Assembly (NCBI GenBank): GCA_964436315.1
Contig: CAYTCZ010000125.1
Location: 1-11,134, forward strand
Length of the DNA: 11,134 bases
Direction of reading: 5' to 3'
From: CAYTCZ01 sp964436315
Lineage (GTDB): Bacteria > Actinomycetota > Thermoleophilia > Gaiellales > Gaiellaceae
Shown: positions 1 to 9,600 of the stretch, one piece after another
Layout of the letters: every line of letters starts with the position of its first letter
How positions within the stretch are numbered: position 1 is the first letter of the stretch
The notes under the pieces: generated by a model
Told to the model about the DNA's origin: nothing
The model's database searches: none
What the model saw: the letters and a program-made list of their open reading frames with translations, nothing else
Program-made: the position numbers and the translations under genes

Positions 1-201
1 CGAACAGGGTCCGGCCGTTGCTTCAAGCTCGGCGGTCAACCGTCATAGGGTCTAGGGCCTCGACGCACGGTCGTACCGCGATAGCTCAGCCGGTCTCGAC
101 CGCGCTACGGACCTCCTCGATCGTCTCGATCCAGAGACGTGCCCGATTCTCGCGTGTTCGGCCGTACTCGTCGGATCGCTTGTGACGGGGAATGCCGCAG
201 T
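1..201. other. Non-coding tail downstream of the minus-strand operon
   Basis: This stretch follows the stop codon of the SRPBCC-like gene. I see no recognisable gene, RNA or U-tracted terminator hairpin. A minus-strand open frame ending at 86 continues across about 115 nt of it with coding-like third positions (mostly G or C), but its only ATG/GTG/TTG starts lie inside the neighbouring gene, so it is not called. A very short inverted repeat (CGGT CGAG ACCG on the minus strand, near 94-105) is too weak and lacks the T-run expected of an intrinsic terminator. Confidence 0.4.
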
Positions 202-852
202 TTAAGCGCCTCTCGCCTGGACGGCGTTCCGCTCGGCCGTCTTCGCCATGTGCTCCGCCACGTGGCGCTCGAATACGGGCTTCACGGCGAGACGGCCGAA
301 CGTCCACCCGATCAGCCCTCCGCGCATCCTGAACTCACCGGCGTGCTCCATTCGCGTTCGTCCGTTCTCCCCGGCGACGAGCGAGAAGCGCTCTGACGCG
401 TAGTCGAATGAGCCGCCGAGATGCTCGAGGTCGACGCTGTCGGGCCCGAAACGGACAAGCTCAAGCGTACGGTATGGCAGCACTCCAGCCCGCCCGGCGA
501 AGCGTGCGACGATTCCATCGGGCCCCTCGAGAAGGACATCAGCATTGGTCGACAGCCTCTCGCGAATGTCGGCGACGAGCGCCTCGCGATCGGCTTCTAC
601 CTCGACGGCATGTGGGTCAAGCCGGATCACCGGTCGGATCTGCCAGGAGACGGCAGCGATCGCCAGGGGCACACCAAACTGAAGGACGCGCTGTTTCGTG
701 GAGACCTTCGGCTCGGGCTTGCTTGCCAGACTCGCGGCCCGGTACGCCAGCTTTCCAAGTGCGAGGATCGTGCGCAGGTCGTTTGCGTGTCTAAGTGCTG
801 CGGCCGGCCCTGACTCGGACTCACCTAGGGCTTTCTGCGTATCCCGGGCCAT
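202..852 (-). CDS. SRPBCC-like (polyketide cyclase/START-fold) small protein
   Basis: The product is 216 aa. Residues 1-55 are charged and alanine-rich. Residues about 57-70 form a short hydrophobic stretch (LQFGVPLAIAAVSW) that could be a weak membrane contact but is short for a full helix. Residues about 75-210 look like an SRPBCC ligand-binding fold: alternating beta-strand segments (YRTLELVRF, GSFDYASERFSLV, TRMEHAGEFRM), then a glycine turn and a long amphipathic C-terminal helix (FERHVAEHMAKTAERNA). That order is typical of the family, whose members bind hydrophobic ligands or act as cyclases; no specific ligand can be inferred. The start ATG lies 13 nt after the stop of the upstream hydrolase gene. 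No Shine-Dalgarno sequence is visible, so translation probably depends on coupling. It is the last gene of the apparent glutamate dehydrogenase operon. The fold call is by pattern only; the existence of the gene is more certain than its family. Confidence 0.72.
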   Translation of the reverse strand: MARDTQKALGESESGPAAALRHANDLRTILALGKLAYRAASLASKPEPKVSTKQRVLQFGVPLAIAAVSWQIRPVIRLDPHAVEVEADREALVADIRERLSTNADVLLEGPDGIVARFAGRAGVLPYRTLELVRFGPDSVDLEHLGGSFDYASERFSLVAGENGRTRMEHAGEFRMRGGLIGWTFGRLAVKPVFERHVAEHMAKTAERNAVQARGA

Positions 853-865
853 CAGGGTGCGGAGG

Positions 866-1702
866 TTAGTCGACTTGACGATCTCCGTGGCCCGCGAACT
901 CGAGAATTGCCGTCGCGACCGCTGCGGGTGCGTCCTCGGGCGCGAAGTGCCCCGCGTCTGCGACCCAGTGCAACTCGGAGCCCGGTATCGCTTCGTGGAG
1001 TCGTGTCGCCACGGACGGCTCGAGCCATCGATCCTGGCGTCCCCAGATCAACATGACAGGAACCTCGATCGATGCGAGCTGGGGCTCGAGTTCGCCGACG
1101 TCGTCGTCCGTCCACTGCGCGATCTTCCGGAAGTAGGCCTCTTGGCCGTCTTTGCCTTGCCAAGGGGCGAGGTACGCCGCGAGGTCACGCTCGCCGAGAG
1201 GGCGATCGACGGCTGTGCGTAGGTGGGCTTTCACCACCTCTTCGTAGATGTGCGACGGCATTGTCCGATACGCGTCGAGGTGCGAGCGGATGTGCTGTGT
1301 CGTCCGTGTATTCCACGGGTTGAGAACCACCGCGTCGACGAGAACGAGCCGGCTGACCGGGCGCCCGTGTAACAGATGAGCACGGAGAACCGTTGCCCCG
1401 CCGATGTCGTGACCGACGAGCGTCGGCGAGTCCAGGGCCCATAAGTCGAGGAGTTCAGCAAGCGCACGACCTTGCGCGGTGATCGACATGTCCTGGTCGG
1501 GGGCTCGTCGAGAGTGTCCATAGCCGAGGAGGTCCAAAACGTAGACCTCATGGTGCGTTGCGAGGTCCGAGATCAGACGACGCCAGAGATACGACCAACT
1601 CGGCGTCCCGTGAACGAGGACGAGCGCCGATCCGTCTCCGAACCGGTCCCAGGCGATCTCGCCGCCCGAGACATTCGTGCGCTCGCGAAGACACCAATTC
1701 AT
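866..1702 (-). CDS. Alpha/beta hydrolase with Asp nucleophile (dehalogenase/epoxide-hydrolase type)
   Basis: The 278-aa product has a complete alpha/beta-hydrolase core. The oxyanion-hole motif HGTP is at residues 31-34 and the nucleophile elbow G-H-D-I-G-G is at 97-102 with Asp99. The acid is probably Asp224 (WGRQD) and the base His252 (DAGHF). A helical cap occupies about 130-205. Asp as nucleophile places it with haloalkane dehalogenases, fluoroacetate dehalogenases and epoxide hydrolases rather than Ser esterases. The halide-binding Trp that follows the nucleophile in haloalkane dehalogenases is Ile100 here, and the Asn used by many of them after the HG motif is Thr33, so dehalogenase activity should not be assumed. 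No signal peptide is seen, so it is probably cytoplasmic. The ATG is 4 nt past the stop of the glutamate dehydrogenase gene and a weak GGAG sits inside that gene's end, indicating translational coupling. The substrate is unknown. Confidence 0.9.
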   Translation of the reverse strand: MNWCLRERTNVSGGEIAWDRFGDGSALVLVHGTPSWSYLWRRLISDLATHHEVYVLDLLGYGHSRRAPDQDMSITAQGRALAELLDLWALDSPTLVGHDIGGATVLRAHLLHGRPVSRLVLVDAVVLNPWNTRTTQHIRSHLDAYRTMPSHIYEEVVKAHLRTAVDRPLGERDLAAYLAPWQGKDGQEAYFRKIAQWTDDDVGELEPQLASIEVPVMLIWGRQDRWLEPSVATRLHEAIPGSELHWVADAGHFAPEDAPAAVATAILEFAGHGDRQVD

Positions 1703-1706
1703 CCAG

Positions 1707-4700
1707 CTAGGGAACTGTGTCTCCAGACGGCTCAGTCACGAGGCCGCGGAGCTGCCGGATGGCGACGGTGAGGGCGGCGAGGCTAGGAGGATCCTCGCGC
1801 GAGAGGGCGGAGATCAGTCGGTTCAACCGTTCGCTCGCAGCAACGTGTGAATCCAGGTAGGACTGAACCGAGTCCGCCACTGGTCCAGCGCCGTTTGCGA
1901 GGACGTTCGCCGCCGCGTCCCGGCGCGCGCTCATGAGATCGTCCGACATCACTTCCGCTGCTCGGACCTGCCAGCTCGTCTGGTCGGGAAGAGCTTCGAG
2001 CCGCTGCTCGAGCCAGTCGATGTGGAGGCGCTCGCCGGCAAGGAAGAAGGCCTGTGCGACCTCGGCGATCGGTCGGCCAGTCTGTTCCGCCACGGCGATG
2101 ATGTTCGGGCCGTGGGCGAGTTCGGGTTGGAACGCATGCCGATGTGCAAGCTCGGGCTCGACTCCGAGTTCCTCGAGCCGGCGCGCCTCAGCAAGGCGGG
2201 CCTCTCTCCACTCGTCCGAGCCGGTGCGGTCGAGCACGGCTGCCAGTTCCGCGAACGATGGGGCCGCCTTCTTGATGGTCTCACCGATTGGGGCGCCGGG
2301 TGCGTTGAGCAGATACCACAGGGCCATGTGCTCGACGAGCCTGTCGACGCCGACCATCAATTCGTTCTGAGTTGCCGGATCGAGCACACCGTCGAGGGAC
2401 TCGACCACGCCCCATCGCTCTCGAGCGCCGGCAACCCGCTTCGCGATCCAGTAAGCCCGGACGACCTCTGCCGGCTCTGCTCCGGTTTCGGCCGAGAATC
2501 GGGACACGAACGTGATTCCCTGCGCATCGACGACGTCGTTCGCGACGAGGTTTGCCAGGAGTTCGCGACGGAGCGGATGCCGACTGATGAGGTGGTCGAA
2601 TCGCTCGACGAGTTTCGCCGGGAAATAGCTCCGTATCTCCTCGTCGAGAAACGGGTCGTCGAGCATTGGCGAGTCGAGAAGAGCGAGCTTGAGACTGCGC
2701 TTCGCGTACGCGAGGAGGACGCAGAGTTCGGGGCGTGCCATGCGCCGCTTGGATGCTCGTCGCTTTTCCATCTCTCTGGGGCTGGGCAATCGTTCGCGCC
2801 TGCGGTCCAGGAGGCCCTCGCCCTCGAGTCGACCCATGAGCTCTTCATAGGACTCGATGCGTTTCGGCGACGCCGTCACTTCCTGAGACAGGATTTGGGC
2901 CTGGAGGTAGTTGTCGTAGAGAGCGCGGCGTGCGACGTCCTCTTCGACGTCCCGTAGCAGGTCGATGCGCTCGGCTTTGGACAGCTCCCCGGTTGCCACC
3001 GCAAGGCTGAGCAAGATCTTGAGATTGACCTCGCGGTCTGAGGTATCGACGCCTGCGGAGTTATCGATCGCGTCCGTGTTGATCCGACCGCCGCTTCGGT
3101 CGTACTCGATCCGGCCGCGCTGAGTGAAACCGAGATTCCCGCCTTCGCCGACGACCTTCGCTCGGACGTCACGTCCGTCCACACGGACTCCGTCGTTCGA
3201 GCGATCTCCGACGTCGGCGTGTTTCTCGGCGGAGGATTTGACGAACGTGCCGATCCCGCCGTTCCAGAGCAGATCGACCGGCGCTTTGAGAATTGCCGAG
3301 ATGAGTTCGTTGGGTGTCAGCGCCCCGGCTTCGACATCTAGCGCCTTTCGCGCCTCAGGGGATAAGAGAATGCTCTTCTCGGAACGCGCCCAGACCCCAC
3401 CGCCGGCGGAGAGCAGCGACCGGTCGTAGTCGTCCCAGCTCGAGTTGGGTAGCCGGAAGAGTCGCCTGCGCTCTGCGAACGATGTCGCGGCATCCGGATC
3501 GGGATCGATGAAGACATGGCGGTGGTCGAACGCGGCAACAAGCCGCAATTTGTCCGTGAATAGCAGCCCGTTTCCGAACACGTCGCCGGACATGTCGCCG
3601 ATGCCGATGGCCGTAAACGGCGTGTTCATAACGTCGTGGCCGAGTTCGCGGAAGTGTCGCTTCACCGACTCCCAGACGCCGCGTGCGGTGATCCCCAGAC
3701 GCTTGTGGTCGTAGCCGGTCGTGCCCCCTGAGGCGAAAGCGTCATCCAGCCAGAACTCGTATTCGGCAGCAATGGTGTTGGCGACGTCCGAGAAGGTGGC
3801 GGTTCCCTTGTCGGCTGCGACGACCAGGTACGGATCCAAGTCGTCGTAGACGCGGAGTCCTGGTGGGTGGGCTGCCTCGCCGTCAACAAGGTTGTCGGTG
3901 AGATCGAGCATCCCCCGGATCAGCGTCTTGTACTGAGCTTCGACTTCCCCCGGGAGTTCGTCCGGGTCGGCGGGCGGACGCCGAAGGACGAAGCCGCCTT
4001 TCGATCCAACCGGGACAATTACCGTGTTCTTCACCATTTGCGCCTTCATCAAGCCGAGAATCTCGGTGCGATAGTCCTCGAGGCGCGTTGACCAACGGAT
4101 CCCGCCGCGGGCTACGCGTCCACCTCGGAGGTGGATGCCCTCCATCCGGGGAGAGAAGACGAAGATCTCGTAGAGCGGGGTCGGCTTCGGGCTGTCTTGA
4201 AGCGACCCCGAGTCGACCTTGAATGCGATCGACGAGACGTCCGGTAGGAGAGCGTTGGTTCGGACGGTGGCGTCGATGAGGTTGAGCTGTGATCGGAGGA
4301 TTCGGTCCTCGTCCAGCGCCGGTACCGCGTCGAGGCCGGCCAGAATCTCTTCACGCAGCTTCGCCTCGGCCTCCTCGTCACGCTCCGCGTCCGGGTCGAA
4401 ACGAAGCTCGAACAACCGCACGAGCTTGGCAGTCAGCTTTGGGTTGTTGGCGAACGCCTCATGCTGATATCGCTCGGTGAAAGCGGCTCCAACACGCTGG
4501 CGGTACTTCCGGTACGCGCGCAGGATGACCACCTGCCTCCACGTCAGGCCGGCGGTGACGACGAGCCGGTTCAGGGAGTCAGAGTCGGCATGCCCCTCCC
4601 AGACCGCGGTAATAGCGTCCGCGACCAGCTCGCCCCGAGCCTCGAGGTCGAGATGGCGCCCGTCGCCGTCGAGGACACCGAAGTCGTGCAGGAACGTCTC

Positions 4701-6506
4701 GCCGTCGCCGCCATGAAGTCGGGTCGGCACCTCATCGACGACCCGGAGGCCGAGCCGTTCGAGGATCGGCAGGAAGTCTGAGAGGGGGACTTTGCCGCCG
4801 CTCTTGTACAGCCCGATCCGCGTAAGCACTTGCTCCGTGGACGGTTCGTTCGTGAGCGCGACGGCGAAGGATTCCCCAGCGTCCAAGCGTTCAAACTGCT
4901 CGATGTCGGACACCGCACGGGAGATCGCTCGGGCGGCTTTGTAATGGTCGGGGAAGCGACGAGCATACTTCTCCCCGAGCTCGACGCCTCGCTCCTCCCC
5001 GTGGAGCACGATCAATTGGTCGCGGAGCTTGTCGTCCCAGGTCCGCGCGAGTGAGACGACAGCCTCCTCCAGATCGGCAATCGACACGTCGGGGATCTCT
5101 CCGTCGATGTGAACCGTGAAGTGAATCTGAGCTGGGTCGGACTCGCCGAGGGAGAGGTGGTAGTCGACGAAGCTCCCGCGGAAGCACCGGCGGACGAGCT
5201 CCTGGAGTCGAACACGCAGCTCAGCGTTGAAACGGTCCCGCGGAAGAGCGATGACCACGGCGACCCGCCGTCCATCGATGTCACGGCGAACGAACAGGCG
5301 GACTGCCCTCCGCTCCTGGAGGTCGAGGAGGCCGAGGACGGTTGACCTGAGGTGATCGACGTCCGCTGCGAAGAGCTCATCTTTCGGGAACGATTCGTAC
5401 AGTTCGATCGCAGCGCGGTAGTCGTGAGAGTCCTCGATGAGATCCTCGGCCTCGACGATCTGACGAAGTTTCCGCCGGAGGATCGGCGTCTTGCTTGCCG
5501 GCTCCATATACGCCTTGCGGGTAAAGAGTCCGAGCAGCCGGAGCTCGCCGACAACCTCGCCACCCCGAGCCACCCGCTTGACACCGACGTAATCCATCTT
5601 GACCCGGCGATGAACTGTCGACGTCCGGTTCGTCTTTGAGATCAGAAGTAGATCGCCGCCGGTGAGCCGGCCGAGGACCTCAGGATCGATCGAGTCGAGC
5701 GGCACGGGGGTCGCGTAGTGCGAGTCCTCCGCATTCGACAGGATTCCGAGGCCCGAGTCCGGGACGACCGCGAAGGATCCATTCTCGATGACGTACTCGC
5801 GATAGCCGAGAAAGACGAAGTTTCCGTCCGCGAGCCACTGCAGAAAGTCAATCGACTCCTGAATCTCCTCCGGGGAGTAACGGCCGGTACCGTCGCTCGC
5901 GGCGTCAGTCATGCTTGCCACGCGGCTCTTCATCTCGTCGAAGTCGCTGACTGCTGCCTTGACGTCTGCAAGCACGCCCTTGACTCCGGCGTTCACCACG
6001 GACAACTCGTCCGGCGTGAGACGGCGGTTGACTTCGAAATGCATCATCGACTCCCGAACCTCGGCGGCCCGGGCGTGGAGTACTTGCGTGATGCCTCCGT
6101 CCTCGTCACGTTTGGTCCCGACGACGGGATGGATAACGCTCCGCACCTCGAGGCCGTGTGACGACAGCTCTTCGGAGAGAGAGTCCACGAGGAAGGGCGA
6201 GTCCTCGCAGTTGGTCTCAACTACCGAGCCGAGCGTTTGGTAACCGTGCTCGTCCAGCGAAGGATTGAAAGCTCGGGCTGCGACTGGACCGTCCCGCTGC
6301 TCGGCGAGTTCGAGCAGGCCTGATATCTGCGCGATGAGCTGTTGGTCGGTGTATCGGGCGAGAACCTCTGTAGGCGCCCGGTGGACGTAGGCCTTGGCGA
6401 ACGCCCGCAAGATGTCGGCGCGGTCGCCGGTGGCGTCAATCGACGCTAGCAGCCTCTCGACGAGCGATCCCGCCGCGGAAGACGCGCTTGAATCCGGTTC
6501 CGTCAT
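1707..6506 (-). CDS. gdh: NAD-specific glutamate dehydrogenase, large (GDH-180 type)
   Basis: This cytoplasmic enzyme oxidatively deaminates L-glutamate to 2-oxoglutarate and ammonium with NAD+, feeding amino acids into the TCA cycle. The product is 1,599 aa from the ATG at 6506, within the usual 1,550-1,650 range of the large bacterial family. The N-terminal half carries the ACT-like regulatory region (for example EDSPFLVDSLSEEL, near residue 105). The catalytic core follows: RVARGGIRWS and PVGSKGGF (Lys836, probably the catalytic lysine), GIGDMSGDVFGNG (around Met972), NGGIGTF (about 1081-1088) and GEGGNLGF (about 1120-1127). The long helical C-terminal domain is intact. An in-frame TTG at 6584 would add 26 basic residues (many Arg/Gln), but these look like translated leader, so the ATG beginning MTEPDSS is preferred; its ribosome site is weak (GAGAAG close upstream). 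It is the first gene of a unit with the hydrolase and SRPBCC-like genes. In mycobacteria this enzyme type is inhibited by the FHA protein GarA; no such gene is in the window. Confidence 0.97.
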   Translation of the reverse strand: MTEPDSSASSAAGSLVERLLASIDATGDRADILRAFAKAYVHRAPTEVLARYTDQQLIAQISGLLELAEQRDGPVAARAFNPSLDEHGYQTLGSVVETNCEDSPFLVDSLSEELSSHGLEVRSVIHPVVGTKRDEDGGITQVLHARAAEVRESMMHFEVNRRLTPDELSVVNAGVKGVLADVKAAVSDFDEMKSRVASMTDAASDGTGRYSPEEIQESIDFLQWLADGNFVFLGYREYVIENGSFAVVPDSGLGILSNAEDSHYATPVPLDSIDPEVLGRLTGGDLLLISKTNRTSTVHRRVKMDYVGVKRVARGGEVVGELRLLGLFTRKAYMEPASKTPILRRKLRQIVEAEDLIEDSHDYRAAIELYESFPKDELFAADVDHLRSTVLGLLDLQERRAVRLFVRRDIDGRRVAVVIALPRDRFNAELRVRLQELVRRCFRGSFVDYHLSLGESDPAQIHFTVHIDGEIPDVSIADLEEAVVSLARTWDDKLRDQLIVLHGEERGVELGEKYARRFPDHYKAARAISRAVSDIEQFERLDAGESFAVALTNEPSTEQVLTRIGLYKSGGKVPLSDFLPILERLGLRVVDEVPTRLHGGDGETFLHDFGVLDGDGRHLDLEARGELVADAITAVWEGHADSDSLNRLVVTAGLTWRQVVILRAYRKYRQRVGAAFTERYQHEAFANNPKLTAKLVRLFELRFDPDAERDEEAEAKLREEILAGLDAVPALDEDRILRSQLNLIDATVRTNALLPDVSSIAFKVDSGSLQDSPKPTPLYEIFVFSPRMEGIHLRGGRVARGGIRWSTRLEDYRTEILGLMKAQMVKNTVIVPVGSKGGFVLRRPPADPDELPGEVEAQYKTLIRGMLDLTDNLVDGEAAHPPGLRVYDDLDPYLVVAADKGTATFSDVANTIAAEYEFWLDDAFASGGTTGYDHKRLGITARGVWESVKRHFRELGHDVMNTPFTAIGIGDMSGDVFGNGLLFTDKLRLVAAFDHRHVFIDPDPDAATSFAERRRLFRLPNSSWDDYDRSLLSAGGGVWARSEKSILLSPEARKALDVEAGALTPNELISAILKAPVDLLWNGGIGTFVKSSAEKHADVGDRSNDGVRVDGRDVRAKVVGEGGNLGFTQRGRIEYDRSGGRINTDAIDNSAGVDTSDREVNLKILLSLAVATGELSKAERIDLLRDVEEDVARRALYDNYLQAQILSQEVTASPKRIESYEELMGRLEGEGLLDRRRERLPSPREMEKRRASKRRMARPELCVLLAYAKRSLKLALLDSPMLDDPFLDEEIRSYFPAKLVERFDHLISRHPLRRELLANLVANDVVDAQGITFVSRFSAETGAEPAEVVRAYWIAKRVAGARERWGVVESLDGVLDPATQNELMVGVDRLVEHMALWYLLNAPGAPIGETIKKAAPSFAELAAVLDRTGSDEWREARLAEARRLEELGVEPELAHRHAFQPELAHGPNIIAVAEQTGRPIAEVAQAFFLAGERLHIDWLEQRLEALPDQTSWQVRAAEVMSDDLMSARRDAAANVLANGAGPVADSVQSYLDSHVAASERLNRLISALSREDPPSLAALTVAIRQLRGLVTEPSGDTVP

Positions 6507-6646
6507 CGCTTCTCGGTGCTCTCTCGAGCGTACCCGACGTCGCTGATTTTGCCGCCCACCCTTTTGTATCACCGAGGCGCCCAACCGCCAGCTGAAGTGT
6601 GTTGGAACCTCAATTTCTCGTCAGAGAGGCCGATCTTTGGAGGGGA
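6507..6646. promoter_or_regulatory. Divergent intergenic region between gdh and the histidine kinase gene
   Basis: This 140-nt region must carry promoters for both directions. On the minus strand a TACGCT hexamer (6532 down to 6527) could be a -10 box for gdh with a 14-nt or so leader. It matches the -10 of lexA in this window, but the sequence 17 nt upstream (GCGGCA) is a poor -35. For the plus strand I find no convincing -10/-35 pair; TATCAC near 6567 is the best weak candidate. I see no clear operator palindrome or riboswitch. Confidence 0.4.
6639..6645 (+). promoter_or_regulatory. Ribosome binding site deciding the histidine kinase start
   Basis: GGAGGGG lies immediately before the ATG at 6647. 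The core GGAGG ends 3 nt from the ATG, which is short but workable. The earlier in-frame GTG (6599) and TTG (6602) have no such motif, and starting at 6647 places a basic MRR directly before the first membrane helix. This is why 6647 is chosen. Confidence 0.55.
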
Positions 6647-9600
6647 ATGCGACGACTCGCTGTGGCCCTGTTCGTCTTCGGCGTTATCGCCTGTCTCATC
6701 CTGAGCGCACTCGCCCTGCGGGCGAGCCACGAGGCGGGGCTGCAGCTCGTAAACGGCGCCTGGGTTGTTGCTGGGATCGTGGCGTTCTCGGCGTGCCTGG
6801 CCGCAGCTGTTCGACTCGACGCGGACCGCGTTCGAAAGGCGTGGGCACTGTTTGCCGGCGCGAGCGCAGTCTGGCTTGTCGGCTCTCTGCTCCGCGCTTT
6901 TCCGGCGTCTGCCGACGCGAACGTCGAAATGCTGGCGGATGCCCTCTGGCTGCTTTTTCCCATCCTCGGGCTCGTTGGGCTCTCACATCGAGTAGCCCCA
7001 GGGCTTCTGTCGTTCCGGCTCACTCTGCTCGACGCGATTCCCGTTGTACTCGCGCTGACCGCAGCCTCGGTTCTCGTGTCACGTGGGACCGCGAGCGCCA
7101 GCGTGGGTGAAGCGTTCATCGCCGGTGTCTATCCGCTGGTCTTCGGTCTACTGGCTTTCGTCGGGGTCCAGATGGCGTTCATGAACCGCGCGGCGAACAT
7201 GTGGTTGGTCGCGAGCGGTCTCGTCCTCATCGCTGCCGGTGCAGTCCTCTGGCCAAGCTTCGCGGCCGTCCGGGACCCAGCTGCTGGTGACGTCGCCGTT
7301 CTGTGGTCTTTGGGTCTTCTCCTTCTCGGGCTCGCCGGCCTGCGGCGTTCGCTGTCACCGGACAGCTACGTGCGCTTTCTCGATCCGCCCGAGGACACCG
7401 GCTGGAGGGCGATACCTCCGACGATCGGGCTCATCCTGCTGATCGTCCTCATGCTCGTCAGTGGACATGAGTACTCCGTCCTGATCCACGGATTCACGGT
7501 TGTCGCCACCGTCGCGTTTGCGGCGCGATTCGCGATTGCCCGCCACGCGAGCGGCAGTCTCGTGCGAGAGCTCCGGTCGTCACAGCGTGCGTTGCGTGAG
7601 AGCGAGCGGCGCTTCCGGTCGGTGTTCGCTTCTGCCGCGCTGGGACTGTGCATGGTCGACTCGAGTGGAAGATTCGTCTCGAGCAACGCGGCTTTCTCCA
7701 AGATGCTGGGTCGAGACGAGGCCGAGCTTCGCGGGATGACCTTTGCCGACATCACTCATCCGGACGACGTCGGCCGAAACCTCGAGCTCTGGCGAGAACT
7801 GCTGGAGGGTCGTCGAGACGGATTTCACCTCGAGACGCGCTACCTGCACAAGGACGGTACGACGGTTTGGGTCAGTCACACGAGCTCGCGTATTCAGGAC
7901 TCCGGGACCGAGCTCTTTCTCGCGGTCACTGAAGACATTTCTGAGCGCCGGAGGACCGAGACCGCGTTGCGTCTCGTTGTCGAGGGAGCAGCGGCCTCTA
8001 CCGGCGAGCAGTTCTTCCGGTCACTCGTGAAACATGTGGCGGTTAGTCTCGGTGTGCGCTATGCGATCGTCGCGAAGCTCCTCGATGGTTCGGAGAGCGA
8101 GATGCGAACGCTCGCCTTCTGGAACGGCTTGGAGTTTGCTGGCAACTTCAACTACGATCTCGCGCGTTCCCCACTCGGTCGCCTCGGCGAAGCCGACGGT
8201 GGTGCCATAGGCTCCTGCGCTGCGGAACGCTTTCCGGAGGATCTGTGCATCGCCGAGCTCGGTGCCGAGAGCTACTGCGCGGTTCCGCTCGTCGACCACA
8301 GGGGAAGGCTCCTCGGCCTTCTTGCAGCACTCGACCCTGAGCCTCTCCACGATTCCTCGGCAGCTCGCTCAATCCTGAGCCTTTTTGCAGCGAGGGCGGG
8401 CGCCGAGCTCGAGCGGCTCCAGGCGGAAACGGAGCTTCGAACAGCGGAGGAGCGATACCGGACTCTTGTCGAGCAGTTGCCGGTCGTGACGTATGTCGAT
8501 GCGCTCGACGATCCTAGGACCACGCTCTACGTCAGTCCGCAGATCGAAGATCTGCTGGGGTACACCGTCGAGGAATGGCTCGATGATCCTGGACTGTTCG
8601 CGCGAATCCTTCACCCAGACGATCGGGACCGCGTACTGGACGAGTTGCAGCGATCGCTCGTCGGCCATGATCCGCGATTTTCGTCTGAGTACAGGCTCAT
8701 CTCACGTGACGGCCGGGTCGTGTGGCTTCGGGACGAGTCGGTAGACGTCTTCGACGCGACCGGCGAGGCGCTCTACTGTCAGGGATTTCTCCTCGATGTC
8801 ACGAACTGGAAGGAGACGGAGGCCGAGCGCCTTCGCGCACAGGCGCTGCTCGATTCGATCGTCGACAATATTCCCACCATGCTCTTCGTCAAGGATGCGG
8901 ATGAGCTGCGCTTTGTCCGGCTCAGCCAGGCATCAGAGGATCTGCTCGGCATCCCGGCCGACGAGATGCTCGGCAAGAACGACTACGACTTCTTCCCGCG
9001 CGAAGAGGCCGAGTTCTTCGAGCTCAAAGACCGCGAGGCGCTCGACGGCGGGAAGCTGGTCGAGATCGCTGAAGAGCCGATCGATACCGCCCATCGGGGC
9101 CGGCGAATTCTCCACACAAAAAAGGTGCCGATCGAGGACGAGCTCGGTCGGCCGCTCTACCTACTGGGGATCTCCGAGGACATCACCGAGCAGAAGCGGT
9201 TCGAGCGTGAGCTTGCGGAGCAGAACGAGCGCCTGCGAGCTCTCGACCGCATGAAGGACGAGTTTGTCGCGCTCGTCTCACACGAGCTCCGAACGCCGTT
9301 GACCTCGATCCTCGGGTACCTCGAGCTGATCCTGGACGATGCGCATGCAGTCGAAAATCTCGACGAAGAGCATCAGCATTTCCTGAACGTCGTCGAGCGA
9401 AACGCGCGACGCCTCCTCCGGCTCGTCGGCGACCTTCTCTTCGTTGCTCAGATCGAGGCCGGTCAGCTCGCTCTTGAAGTCGAGGATTCGGATGTCGTGG
9501 CGATCGCGAGGGAGTCGATCGAGGCAGTGCGCCCGCGGGCTGAGTCCGCGGGCGTTGCGCTCAGCTTGGATGCGACGCGAGTCCCGACGTTGCGGGGCGA

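Noticed and set aside
1..14. CGAAC half-site at the window start as another LexA box
   Set aside because: There is no GTTC at the required 4-nt spacing.
80..130. tRNA-like string GATAGCTCAGCCGG
   Set aside because: It resembles a D arm, but there is no matching GAGC strand, anticodon stem or T arm, so no tRNA fold forms.
698..1222. Plus-strand open frame of 174 codons opposite the hydrolase and SRPBCC-like genes
   Set aside because: The minus-strand genes have clear motifs and tight spacing, while this frame spans two of them with no recognisable domain.
2022..2957. Long plus-strand open frame (311 codons) opposite gdh
   Set aside because: It lies wholly antisense to the conserved GDH coding sequence. 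High GC and strong codon bias produce such antisense frames, and no start signal or family motif is seen.
6507..6584. N-terminal extension of gdh from the TTG at 6584
   Set aside because: The 26 added residues are basic and low in conserved character, while an ATG at 6506 begins a typical family N-terminus.
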